The position numbers and the translations under genes were made by a program. The notes under the pieces are model-generated. The model saw nothing but the letters and a program-made list of their open reading frames with translations, was not told where the DNA came from and searched no databases. From Actinomycetota bacterium (GTDB lineage: Bacteria > Actinomycetota > Actinomycetes > Mycobacteriales > Mycobacteriaceae), in assembly GCA_018268465.1 (NCBI GenBank), contig JAFDWN010000010.1, forward strand, positions 230,849 through 294,848: DNA of 64,000 bases, in the 5' to 3' direction. The stretch's first letter is position 1. Every line of letters starts with the position of its first letter. Shown one piece after another: positions 1 to 7,536 of this stretch.

Positions 1-30
1 TCGGCGCGGACGGCCGGGGGGATGAGCCGG

Positions 31-855
31 TCAGTCCCGTCCGGCTCCGGTGAGGCCGTTCTGCAGCCAGTCCTTGGTGCGGCCGGGGTGGTTGGTCGCC
101 ACCCAGGCCACACCGAGGTCCCGGCAGTACCCGACGTCCTCGAAATGGTCGACGGTCCAGCAGTACAGGGCGCGGCCCTGCGCGGCGGCCCGGTCGACGA
201 GTTCGGGGTGTTCGCGCAGCGTCGCGATGGACGGCCCGACAGCGGTGGCCCCGACCGTCGTCGCGGCGCTGCCGCCCAGATACCGCGACGTCTCGCCGAG
301 CAGCACCGTCGGCAGCATCGGGGCCGCGCGCCGGATCCGCCACACCGCGGCCGCGGAGAACGACATCACCACCGCCCGCGACAGATCCGCCGAGGGCGGC
401 GACGCGATGCCGTAACGGTGCAGAAGCGCCAGGACCTTGCTTTCCACCAGGGCGCCGTAGCGCACCGGATGTTTGGTCTCGATGAAGATCTTCACCGGCC
501 TGTTCCAATCGAGTACCAGGGCGACCAGCGCGTCGAGGGTCAGCAGGCCGGTGTCACCGTTGGGGCCGTCCGGCCGCCAGCTGGCATGCCATGAGCCGTA
601 GTCGAGTTCACGCAGCTGCGCCAGGGTCATCTCGCTGACCAGGCCGGTTCCCGATGACGTCCGGTCCACCCGGCGGTCGTGGACACACACGAGGTGGCCG
701 TCGCGGGTCAGGCGGACGTCACATTCGACGCCGTCGGCACCCTCCTGCAGCGCAAGTTCGTACGCCGCGAGGGTGTGTTCAGGCCGTTCGGCCGATGCGC
801 CGCGGTGGGCCACCACGAACGGGTGGCCGTCGAGGGTTCCGCCGCCCGAAGCCAT
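31..855 (-). CDS. glpQ1: Glycerophosphodiester phosphodiesterase GlpQ1
   Basis: Hydrolyses glycerophosphodiesters released from phospholipids to glycerol-3-phosphate and an alcohol. The GDPD signature is complete: HRGASAERPEHT near the N-terminus, then EGADGVECDV with the metal-binding Glu/Asp pair, followed by the catalytic VHD. The reading frame is open upstream, but the Met at 855 gives 274 residues, the length I recall for the M. tuberculosis Rv3842c product, and it avoids overlap with the neighbouring gene. No signal peptide is visible, so it is probably cytosolic. It lies 4 nt downstream of the DUF4328 gene and is probably co-transcribed with it, as in M. tuberculosis. Confidence 0.93.
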   Translation of the reverse strand: MASGGGTLDGHPFVVAHRGASAERPEHTLAAYELALQEGADGVECDVRLTRDGHLVCVHDRRVDRTSSGTGLVSEMTLAQLRELDYGSWHASWRPDGPNGDTGLLTLDALVALVLDWNRPVKIFIETKHPVRYGALVESKVLALLHRYGIASPPSADLSRAVVMSFSAAAVWRIRRAAPMLPTVLLGETSRYLGGSAATTVGATAVGPSIATLREHPELVDRAAAQGRALYCWTVDHFEDVGYCRDLGVAWVATNHPGRTKDWLQNGLTGAGRD

Positions 856-859
856 ATCG

Positions 860-1936
860 CTATGCTGCCGGGTCCTGCCCTCTTGCCTCAACCGGAAGCG
901 GCTTTTCCGGCCCGGCCGCGCCGTCGGCGGGGGACTCGTCGGCGCCACGGATCGATGCTCGTTCCAGTGCTGGTTCCCCGGCGACCATCACGTAACGCCG
1001 GGCCGGCCGCTCCACCGGGCTGCGCTCGAACCCCAGCACGACCTGGGCGACCAGCACCAGCGCCGCCAGTGCCAGCAGGTAGGCCAATGTGGTGGTCACC
1101 GTGTTGTTGGCGATGCCTTGCGGGTCGGTGGTGAAACTGGTGGCGAACGACAGCACCGATATCACCGTGCTGACCACCCAGACGAGCCACCACACCACGA
1201 TCGGCTTGCGCTGCGTGCCGAGTTTGTCCTCGACTCTGGCCAGGTCCATGGTGAAGACGGGCGCCCACGCCAGGTTGACCAGTGGGACCAGACACCCTGC
1301 CCGCAGGGCCCATACGGGACGCGGGTCGTCCTGGCCCAGGTGGGCGAAGGCCGCCGCGCGGCGCGCGATCAGCCAGTTGGTGAGCACGATCGCGCTGGCC
1401 ACCACGGTGAACATCGCCAGGACGCTGATCGCGACACCCAGCCAGGTGGCCACGCCGGCGATCAGCGGGTGCAGCAGGACCGAGCGGTTGATGAGAAGCA
1501 GCACGTATCGGACGGCGTGGATGGCCGCGGCCGCTCCGAGTACCACCATGGTGGTGATCAGGGTCGCGCGCAGCATCGCTGGCGATGGCCCGCCGCGGGG
1601 CGGAGCGTGCTGCTCCTCGGCGACGTCGAAGTACTCGACCAGGCCCCAGCGCGGGACGACGGTGTAGTGCGGGGTCGGTCCGAGCGGCCGGCGGGGTTTG
1701 CGCGTGTTCGGGGGCTGGCCGGGACGCACGGCGATCCACCGGTATCCGGCCGGAGGTCGCGACCGCATCCCCTGCGCGCCGGGGCGTAGGGGGGCCGCGC
1801 CGTGCCGCGCGCTCCACTGGGGATCCGGTGCGGGGGCGGACGGGGCCAGCAGGGTGCCGTTGCACTTCGGGCACCACACGCGCTGGCGGTCGCGCACGTT
1901 CCACCGCGTCCCGCACTGGGCGCACACCTGGATCAT
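860..1936 (-). CDS. DUF4328 membrane protein with zinc ribbon (Rv3843c-like)
   Basis: Protein of 358 residues, function unknown. The first 30 residues carry two CxxC pairs (CAQC and CPKC), a zinc-ribbon pattern. A Pro/Arg-rich linker follows, and from about residue 120 come five to six hydrophobic helices typical of DUF4328 proteins (for example around VTTTLAYLLALAALVLVAQV). Position and orientation directly upstream of glpQ1 match Rv3843c. The ribbon may bind a protein or metal at the cytosolic face of the membrane; that is inference from the fold pattern only. Confidence 0.85.
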   Translation of the reverse strand: MIQVCAQCGTRWNVRDRQRVWCPKCNGTLLAPSAPAPDPQWSARHGAAPLRPGAQGMRSRPPAGYRWIAVRPGQPPNTRKPRRPLGPTPHYTVVPRWGLVEYFDVAEEQHAPPRGGPSPAMLRATLITTMVVLGAAAAIHAVRYVLLLINRSVLLHPLIAGVATWLGVAISVLAMFTVVASAIVLTNWLIARRAAAFAHLGQDDPRPVWALRAGCLVPLVNLAWAPVFTMDLARVEDKLGTQRKPIVVWWLVWVVSTVISVLSFATSFTTDPQGIANNTVTTTLAYLLALAALVLVAQVVLGFERSPVERPARRYVMVAGEPALERASIRGADESPADGAAGPEKPLPVEARGQDPAA

Positions 1937-1970
1937 CGGACCAGCTTAGCGAGGGTTTTCGGGTGGCTGC

Positions 1971-2312
1971 TCAGACGCTGCCCACACCGCCGGCGTCGGT
2001 GACCAGCGGCCTGCCCGCCTCGGCCCACGCCAGCATCCCGCCGGACACGTTGATCGGTGTGTAGCCGTTGCGCGCCAGGTAGAGCGCCACCCGTTGCGAG
2101 CGGCCACCGGCGTGACAGACCACGTACAGGGTGGCGTCGGGGTCGATCTCGCCGAGCCGGGCCGGTACCTCCCCCATGGGGATGTGCTGGGCGCCCGCGG
2201 CGTGGCCTCGTTCCCATTCGTCGTCTTCGCGCACGTCGAGCAGCACCGCGGCATCGCCGAACGCCGCAGGGAGCTCGGCGACCTGCGCTTGCCCGACCTC
2301 ATCCTGGTCCAT
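1971..2312 (-). CDS. Single-domain rhodanese-like protein
   Basis: A 113-residue rhodanese domain. It has the structural motif LLDVREDDEWERGHAAGA and the active-site loop VVCHAGGRS, with the cysteine in the six-residue CHAGGR loop of sulfurtransferases. The closing GGMLAWAEAGRPL segment is also typical. The Met at 2312 is preferred because the longer frame adds 19 residues with no rhodanese similarity. Such proteins move sulfane sulfur between thiols; the substrate is unknown. It is transcribed towards the DUF4328 gene with a 34-nt gap and may share its promoter. Confidence 0.9.
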   Translation of the reverse strand: MDQDEVGQAQVAELPAAFGDAAVLLDVREDDEWERGHAAGAQHIPMGEVPARLGEIDPDATLYVVCHAGGRSQRVALYLARNGYTPINVSGGMLAWAEAGRPLVTDAGGVGSV

Positions 2313-2707
2313 ACCCCCAATGCTGGCATGCCGGGCCGTCGCGCACAGCGGCTTGTCCGGCGCGGTCAACCAGCAATGCGGCGGATATCCACAGTTTCCA
2401 CAGGTTCATCCACAGGCCGCGAACGGGCACAACCCGTCGTGAGCCGCTGAATCTGGATCTCCGCTGGATTTCACTGTGGATAACCTGGCGTGTGGTCCGT
2501 CGGCCGATCAACAGGACACGACGGGCCGAGCGAAACCCGGCCGGTCACACGCCGGGCAATCGCGCCGGGGCGGCGACGCGACGCCATGGCACACCCACGC
2601 CGACTGGGCCACCCTCGTTATCCAGCGCGGATACACTCCGGGGTGTGCGCCACGACGGCAGCGCAGCGCCCCTGACCTCCCGCACCGGACCGCCGCGCAA
2701 ACGCGGC
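2313..2707. other. Divergent intergenic region rich in DnaA-box-like sites
   Basis: About 395 nt between the rhodanese and histidine kinase starts. It holds the DnaA-box-like cluster listed separately and possibly the first 21 codons of the kinase if a GTG at 2645 is used. No other gene is seen. Confidence 0.6.
2385..2483. promoter_or_regulatory. Cluster of DnaA-box-like sites
   Basis: Four 9-mers related to the DnaA box TTATCCACA lie within 99 nt: ATATCCACA (2385-2393), GTTTCCACA (2394-2402), TCATCCACA (2406-2414) and a perfect TTATCCACA on the minus strand (2475-2483). A fifth weaker match, TTATCCAGC, is at 2618-2626. The cluster lies between divergent genes and not beside dnaA/dnaN, so it would be a regulatory or titration site and not oriC. 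The motif is seen; binding is inferred. Confidence 0.45.
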
Positions 2708-3991
2708 ATGACGATTTCCGAACCGCCCCTGCCCCCTGTCGTCGAGCAGGCGGGGACGAGCGAGGCGGTCCGGGAGATCTTCCTGCAGTTCGAGCGGCAG
2801 GCGCAGCGTCTGCGCGCGATCCTGCGCCTGGCGCTGGTGGCGGTGATGGTGCTGGCCGTGCTCGGCGGCACCCGGCCTGTCGAGTGGCCCCCGCAGTTCG
2901 TCCTGGTCGGCGCGTACGGCGTGCTGGCGGTGGTGGCGGCGTGGATGTGGATCGCGCACCCCAACCGGGCCCGGCGGGTGCGCGAGGTGGCGCCGATGGC
3001 ACCGGTCGACATCGCCGCGATCTGCGTGTTGCAGTTCCTGTCCACCGGCGGCTATCTGATGCTGGGTCTGCTGGCGTTCCTGCCGTTCTTCACGGCCACG
3101 CAGCGCGGCAGGCGAGCCGCGGTCATGGCGATCCTGGCGATCGCCGGCGGCGCTATCGCCGTGCTGTCCGATCCGGTGTACCGCCAACTGCCGGCGCTGG
3201 CGATCGTCACCATCCTCACCATGCTGGCCCTGCTCTGCCTGTGCTCCTACGGGGTCTCGCGCACGCAGGAGCGCCGGTTGGTGAGCATCGCCGAGCTAAC
3301 ACTGAGCCGCTCACTGCTGCTGGCCGACGTGATGACCGCCGAGGAGCGCGAGCGGCGCAGGATCGCCGAGGTCCTGCACGACGGCGCCCTGCAGACCGTG
3401 CTGGCCGCGCGCCAGGATCTGCGGGAGGTGCTGCGCGACGGACGGGACGGTGATTCGGCCGAGATCTCCCGGGCCAGCGAGCTGCTCGGCTCGGTGTCAC
3501 ACGACCTGCGGCAGGTGACGCGGGAGCTGCATCCGTCGGTGCTCGACGAAGCGGGCCTGGCCGCGGCGGTGCACACACTCGTGCAGGCGTTCGCGGACCG
3601 CACGCACGTCCAGGTTGAGTGCGACATCGACTATCCGCACCGGCATCGCGACGACGCCGTCGTCTACGGCCTGGCGCGCGAACTGCTCAGCAACGTCGCA
3701 CGCCACGCGCGGGCCGATTCGGTCGATGTCCGTCTGCGGGATGAGGGCGACATCGTCACGCTCGACGTGCGCGACGACGGGGTCGGTGTCGATCCGGCGG
3801 TGTTGTCGCAGCGGCTGAGCGAGGGGCATATCGGGCTGGCGTCGCATCGCGCGCGGATCGAGACGCTGCGCGGGACGGTCGAGTTCCGTGCGGTGCCTCA
3901 GGGCACGTGGGTACATGTGACGCTGCCGGTCCGTCCCGCGGAGCAGGACACGGACGGGTCGGTGGCCGTCGGATCGCAGGAGGTGCGGTGA
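2708..3991 (+). CDS. NarL-family sensor histidine kinase (HisKA_3)
   Basis: Membrane sensor kinase that should phosphorylate the response regulator encoded next. Five hydrophobic helices span about residues 38-180 with almost no extracytoplasmic loop, so the signal is probably sensed in the membrane. The dimerisation/phosphoacceptor helix reads ERRRIAEVLHDGALQ, with the phospho-His at about residue 224, followed by an ATPase domain with N-box ELLSNVARHARA and G-box DVRDDGVGVD. The ATG at 2708 gives 427 residues; a GTG at 2645 would add 21. Neither has a strong ribosome site. It overlaps the regulator by 4 nt. Confidence 0.9.
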   Translation: MTISEPPLPPVVEQAGTSEAVREIFLQFERQAQRLRAILRLALVAVMVLAVLGGTRPVEWPPQFVLVGAYGVLAVVAAWMWIAHPNRARRVREVAPMAPVDIAAICVLQFLSTGGYLMLGLLAFLPFFTATQRGRRAAVMAILAIAGGAIAVLSDPVYRQLPALAIVTILTMLALLCLCSYGVSRTQERRLVSIAELTLSRSLLLADVMTAEERERRRIAEVLHDGALQTVLAARQDLREVLRDGRDGDSAEISRASELLGSVSHDLRQVTRELHPSVLDEAGLAAAVHTLVQAFADRTHVQVECDIDYPHRHRDDAVVYGLARELLSNVARHARADSVDVRLRDEGDIVTLDVRDDGVGVDPAVLSQRLSEGHIGLASHRARIETLRGTVEFRAVPQGTWVHVTLPVRPAEQDTDGSVAVGSQEVR

Positions 3992-4647
3992 GCAGGTCGG
4001 GCAGCGGTTCTGAGCCGCAGGTGACGGTGGTGGTCGGCGACGACCACCCGGTGTATCGCGATGGTGTGGTCCGCGCACTGGATAACAACGGCCGCACCCA
4101 CGTGGTCGCCGCCGTCGGTGACGGCCGGGCCGCGCTGGACGCGATCCGCGAGCACCGCCCCGATGTGGCGCTGCTCGACTACCACATGCCCGGGGTCGAC
4201 GGGATCGCCGTCGCACACGCGGTGGCGCGGGACCGGCTGGGCACGCGCGTGTTGCTGTTGTCGGCCAGCACCGAGGGTTCGGTGGTGTACCGGGCCATCC
4301 AGGAGGGTGCGGCGGGGTACCTGTCGAAGGAGTCCGATCGCGACGAGATCGTCGCGGCGGTGGTGGCGTGCGCCCGCGGCGAGAACGTGCTGCCGCCGGA
4401 TCTGGTGACCTCGCTGGCCTCCCAGGTCCATCAGCACGCCCGCTCCCAACCCCCGCTGTTGAGCGAACGGGAACGCCAGATCCTGCGGCTGATCGCGCAG
4501 GGGCGGTCGGTGCCCGAGATGGCCAAGGAACTGTTCCTGGCGCCCACGACCGTGAAAACCCACATCCGGCGCCTCTACGAAAAGCTCGGAGTGTCCGATC
4601 GGGGGGCGGCCGTGGCCGTCGCGATGCGCGGCCACCTCCTTGAGTGA
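3988..4647 (+). CDS. NarL/FixJ-family response regulator
   Basis: A 219-residue DNA-binding response regulator. The receiver domain has the acidic pair in VVVGDDHPVYRDG, the phosphoacceptor Asp64 in LLDYHMPGVDG, the switch residue in LLLSAST and the conserved Lys in GYLSKES. A linker leads to a LuxR-type helix-turn-helix (LLSERERQILRLIAQG, TVKTHIRRLYEKLGV). The GTG at 3988 is chosen because it forms GTGA with the kinase stop and follows a strong AGGAGG ribosome site. Targets are unknown; the membrane peptide gene just downstream is one candidate. Confidence 0.93.
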   Translation: MSRSGSGSEPQVTVVVGDDHPVYRDGVVRALDNNGRTHVVAAVGDGRAALDAIREHRPDVALLDYHMPGVDGIAVAHAVARDRLGTRVLLLSASTEGSVVYRAIQEGAAGYLSKESDRDEIVAAVVACARGENVLPPDLVTSLASQVHQHARSQPPLLSERERQILRLIAQGRSVPEMAKELFLAPTTVKTHIRRLYEKLGVSDRGAAVAVAMRGHLLE

Positions 4648-4822
4648 GGCCCGGTGCCGATCGGCGTCAACGTGATTCACGACGCTGCGACCGCCCTGGT
4701 CAGAGGTGGTCACATTGGTTTCCCCCGGTCGCGGGAGAGGGGTTATGATCGGCGTCACATGAGGTTGCCGTGTCGATCGGCACGGGGGGTCGAGCATTGT
4801 TCGTGCAGGTCAGGAGCATCTG

Positions 4823-4978
4823 ATGGCGTCACATCCGATTGGGCCGGGGCCCGCGGTACCCCCGTCTGCGTGGCAGTCCTCCGTCCCCACCAACAGCAGC
4901 CAGCTGATGGCGTGCGTCCGCGCCGGGGTGATCGCCCTGGTGCTGCTGGGCATCCTCGCGTTGATCGTCTGGGTCTGA
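4823..4978 (+). CDS. Small single-pass membrane peptide, 51 aa
   Basis: Unrecognised. The peptide has a Pro/Ser-rich 28-residue N-terminal part and one C-terminal hydrophobic helix (VIALVLLGILALIVWV), so it is a predicted tail-anchored or single-pass membrane protein. AGGAG at 4812-4816 lies 6 nt before the ATG, and a good -10 hexamer TATGAT is at 4744-4749. Codons are GC-rich like those of neighbouring genes. It follows the two-component pair and ends just before a strong terminator, so it is probably a separate short transcript. Confidence 0.65.
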   Translation: MASHPIGPGPAVPPSAWQSSVPTNSSQLMACVRAGVIALVLLGILALIVWV

Positions 4979-4987
4979 TCGCATAGT

Positions 4988-5026
4988 AAAAACCCACCCG
5001 CCCGCAGATGCGGATGGGTGGGTTTT
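4988..5026. terminator. Bidirectional intrinsic terminator
   Basis: AAAACCCACCC (4989-4999) pairs with GGGTGGGTTTT (5016-5026), with further inner pairing CCGCA/TGCGG. The A-run and T-run give a U-tract on either strand, so it can end both the small membrane peptide gene and the converging sodN. Confidence 0.85.
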
Positions 5027-5037
5027 GGCTTGATGGC

Positions 5038-5460
5038 TCAGGCGGGCGGGTAGACGCCCATGCCCTTGGCCTTCTCGGTCTGCCAGAAGATGTCGGCGAT
5101 CTGGTCGATGGTCGCGAGCAGCTTCTCGGCGACGGCCACATCGGTGGACTTCTTGACGTCGCCCGCGCCGTGCACACCGTCCCAGAACAGCTGGTGCAGG
5201 GTGGGGAACTGCTCGAAGTGTTCCTTGGTGAAGAAGTCGGCCCACAGCACCATCAGGTGATGCTTGACCTCCTCGGCGCGCTGTTCCTTGATCAGGATGG
5301 CGCGGGTGCGGAAGTGCTCGTCGTCCGAATCGTTGTACTTCTGAAGCGTCTTCAGGCAGGACAGCGCTTCGATCTTGGCTTGGGCGGGGTCGTAGACGCC
5401 GCAGTACAAGTCGCAGTGGGCGTGGGCGGGCGTGGCGTTGGCGAAAAGTCGATGCAGCAT
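5038..5460 (-). CDS. sodN: Nickel superoxide dismutase SodN precursor
   Basis: Converts superoxide to hydrogen peroxide and oxygen with a nickel centre. The 140-residue precursor has a 14-residue leader (MLHRLFANATPAHA) before the nickel hook HCDLYCGVYDP; cleavage would expose His1, with Cys2 and Cys6 as ligands. The helical body (IKEQRAEEVKHHLMVLWADFF) is standard. One oddity is that hook position 5 is Tyr, whereas the usual HCxxPC motif has Pro. It is divergent from the maturation protease sodX with a 23-nt gap. Met at 5460 follows a -10-like TAGGTT by 7 nt, suggesting a leaderless transcript. Confidence 0.93.
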   Translation of the reverse strand: MLHRLFANATPAHAHCDLYCGVYDPAQAKIEALSCLKTLQKYNDSDDEHFRTRAILIKEQRAEEVKHHLMVLWADFFTKEHFEQFPTLHQLFWDGVHGAGDVKKSTDVAVAEKLLATIDQIADIFWQTEKAKGMGVYPPA

Positions 5461-5485
5461 GGGCTTAAACCTACCCTCTGAGGGT
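5461..5485. promoter_or_regulatory. Overlapping divergent sodN/sodX promoter with palindrome
   Basis: Only 23 nt separate the two start codons. On the minus strand TAGGTT (5473-5468) lies 7 nt before the sodN ATG; on the plus strand TACCCT (5472-5477) lies 6 nt before the sodX GTG. Both fit leaderless promoters. The palindrome ACCCT-CTG-AGGGT (5473-5485) overlaps both and is a possible operator. Confidence 0.5.
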
Positions 5486-5831
5486 GGGCCGTAACCATCC
5501 ACTCCGGCGGTGCCTGTTGCGCCGTTTTCGCGTGGTCGAGGACTCGATGCGCCCGGCGCTGAGCCCGGGCGACGGGCTTCTCGCGATGCGCGGCGGCACG
5601 CCCCGGCGCGGTCAGTTGCGCGTGTTCCCCGACCCGACGCTGCCGTCGCGCTGGCTGATCAAACGGGTCGGCGACGTGCGCGGCGCCGGCCGCGACGCGG
5701 AGTTCGAAGCCGTTTCCGACAATCCCCGCGCGCCGGGCGTCGTGGACTCGCGCGCATTCGGGTGGGTGCCCGCTGCCGGGTCGTACCGGGTGCTGTGGAC
5801 CGTCCGCCAGCAGCGGCGTCGAGAGGGTTGA
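5484..5831 (+). CDS. sodX: Nickel-type SOD maturation protease SodX (S26 family)
   Basis: Signal-peptidase-like protease of 115 residues, expected to remove the SodN leader so that His1 can bind nickel. It shows the S26 Ser/Lys dyad: Ser in RVVEDSMRPALSPGD and Lys in SRWLIKRVGDV, followed by SDNPRAPGVVDSRAFGWVP, typical of this family. There is no transmembrane anchor, in line with a cytosolic substrate. It is divergent from sodN; the pairing supports both assignments. GTG start. Confidence 0.9.
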   Translation: MGRNHPLRRCLLRRFRVVEDSMRPALSPGDGLLAMRGGTPRRGQLRVFPDPTLPSRWLIKRVGDVRGAGRDAEFEAVSDNPRAPGVVDSRAFGWVPAAGSYRVLWTVRQQRRREG

Positions 5832-5837
5832 TGCCCC

Positions 5838-5867
5838 GCTGGCACTCGTGTCCTCTTGCGTGCCAGC
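5838..5867 (+). terminator. Hairpin after sodX
   Basis: GCTGGCAC (5838-5845) pairs perfectly with GTGCCAGC (5860-5867) just after the sodX stop. No T-tract follows, as is common for mycobacterial hairpin terminators. Confidence 0.4.
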
Positions 5868-5967
5868 CGGGATCTGCCTCATCCTGAGCGGATCGACCCA
5901 CCGGCGTGTCGCGCAATGATCAACGCGGGCGGGTCGCGCCGGTTCGCCGAATGTCCCGGAGGCGCTT

Positions 5968-6501
5968 ATGGATACGGGGTCAGGTAGGGCGATCGAGATC
6001 GCCCCCTTCCACTCGGGCGGCACTCTCAAAGGGTTCGTGGTATCGGGCCGTTGGCCGGATTCCACCAAGGAGTGGGCGCAGTTGCTGATGGTCACGGTCC
6101 GGGTCGCATCGCTGCCCGGACTTCTGGCGACCACGACGATTTTCGGTGTCCGTGAGGAGCTTCCGGACGAGCCGGAGCCGGGTACCGTCGGCCTGGTGCT
6201 GGCGGAGGGCACCGTCGTCGGCGAATCTGCCGTTCCCCCAGGATTTTTCGCCGACCGTCACCCACCGGCGCTGCTGATGCTGCACCCGCCGTCGGAAACC
6301 ACGCCGTCCCTTCCGGAGTGCTCCGGTGCCGCGTCGGGATGCGTTCTGCTGCCGGGGCTGCCACATCTGGGCCTCGAACACCGGGCCGCGTGGGTGGAGG
6401 CGGAATCCGACGGCACGGTGACGTCGATGGTCAGCCGCGTCGGGGTCGATCCGATCAGCCACCCCGATACCGCGATACTGGCCATGCTGCTCGCCGCCTA
6501 G
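5968..6501 (+). CDS. Conserved mycobacterial protein (Rv3847-like)
   Basis: A 177-residue protein of unknown function whose length and position between the superoxide dismutase locus and espR match Rv3847. No signal peptide, helix pair or catalytic motif is recognisable; the sequence is a mixed alpha/beta soluble type (SGRWPDSTKEWAQLLMVTVR, PEPGTVGLVLAEGTVVGES). GGAGG lies about 7 nt before the ATG. It is read in the same direction as espR but separated by a long gap, so it is probably transcribed alone. Confidence 0.85.
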   Translation: MDTGSGRAIEIAPFHSGGTLKGFVVSGRWPDSTKEWAQLLMVTVRVASLPGLLATTTIFGVREELPDEPEPGTVGLVLAEGTVVGESAVPPGFFADRHPPALLMLHPPSETTPSLPECSGAASGCVLLPGLPHLGLEHRAAWVEAESDGTVTSMVSRVGVDPISHPDTAILAMLLAA

Positions 6502-7137
6502 CGCGTTTTCCGGAACCCGGCCGTTCGCCCTTCGGACAGGAGTCTGCGGCCGCCCGTAATCCTGGCCCCGGAGGTCGTGTCGAAACACCGGCGCCCTCCC
6601 GCGCGGCAGGCGCTGACGGCGGCGCCGGTGCGGTTTCTGCGCGGGCCCGGCGCCGTGTCGACAGGCACGGCGCTTGAATCGTCGTGTGGATCATCCCGCT
6701 CTGCCATTGGCTACCGTCATGACAGTGGCTGACATGTTTTGCGCACGCTTCACGCAAACCCGCTCCCACGTGCCAACGAGTCCCTCGGCGCGACGGCGCG
6801 GTGGACGGTTGTCCACCGCGTCAGCAAACGTCGGATTCCGACCGTGTCCTAGTCGTGACGGTTGCCCGTAGTGAACATCGAGATCTCGACGTGCTCAGGT
6901 CGTGACCTTCAGAGACCCCCTCGCGACGCGGGCGTCATTATTTGCTTCGGCACACGGCGCAGACAGGGCGAAAACACCGCCGCGACGTGCCGCCATCCAC
7001 AGTTACTGCTGGTACAAAGGAGCTAGCGGGTCGGGATTTCGGCGGTTTGCACTTGGTTGTGGGCACAACTCTCGCTACGATGATCAGCAAATCCGCCGCA
7101 TACTTACCCCGCTCATCTCGCACGTGGAGGTCAACCG
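6502..7137. other. Long gap upstream of espR with stable hairpins
   Basis: 636 nt without a convincing gene. Two perfect stems are visible: GCGCCGTG/CACGGCGC (6650-6657, 6666-6673) and CGCGGTGGAC-ggtt-GTCCACCGCG (6797-6820). The first may end the upstream gene. The last 90 nt carry the espR promoter. The remainder is less GC-rich near 6930-6950 and 7080-7110. Confidence 0.5.
7053..7081 (+). promoter_or_regulatory. espR sigma-A-type promoter
   Basis: TTGGTT (7053-7058), a 17-nt spacer and TACGAT (7076-7081). The start of transcription would be near 7088, giving a leader of about 50 nt with GGAGG at 7126-7130, 7 nt before the espR ATG. Confidence 0.5.
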
Positions 7138-7536
7138 ATGAGTACGACGTTCGCAGCACGCCTGAACCGCCTGTTCGACACTGTTTATCCCCCTGGACGG
7201 GGCCCTCATACCTCCGCCGAGGTGATCGGTGCACTGAAGGCTGAGGGCGTCACAATGTCGGCTCCATACCTCTCCCAGCTTCGTTCAGGCAACCGTACGA
7301 ACCCCTCTGCGGCCACCATGGCCGCCCTTGCCAACTTCTTCCGGATCAAGCCGGCGTACTTCACCGACGACGAGTACTACGAGAAGCTCGACAAGGAACT
7401 GACATGGCTGGCGAGCATGCGCGACGAGGGTGTCCGTCGTATTGCGGCGCGCACCGTCGGCCTGTCCCCCGAGGCGCAGCAGGACATCGTCCTGAAGGTC
7501 GATGAGTTGCGCCGCAAGGAGCACCTGGACGATTAG
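7138..7536 (+). CDS. espR: Nucleoid-associated regulator EspR
   Basis: A 132-residue DNA-binding protein. In M. tuberculosis EspR (Rv3849) activates the espACD operon for ESX-1 secretion and binds many loci as a nucleoid protein. The N-terminal XRE/SinR-like helix-turn-helix is intact (VTMSAPYLSQLRSGNRTNPSAATMAALANFF), and the C-terminal dimerisation helices end in DIVLKVDELRRKEHLDD. Length and sequence agree closely with the M. tuberculosis protein. Its stop codon overlaps the stop of the converging membrane-protein gene. Good ribosome site GGAGG. Confidence 0.97.
   Translation: MSTTFAARLNRLFDTVYPPGRGPHTSAEVIGALKAEGVTMSAPYLSQLRSGNRTNPSAATMAALANFFRIKPAYFTDDEYYEKLDKELTWLASMRDEGVRRIAARTVGLSPEAQQDIVLKVDELRRKEHLDD

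Noticed and set aside
2645..2707. GTG-initiated N-terminal extension of the histidine kinase
   Set aside because: Low-complexity and unconserved in appearance; kept only as an alternative start.
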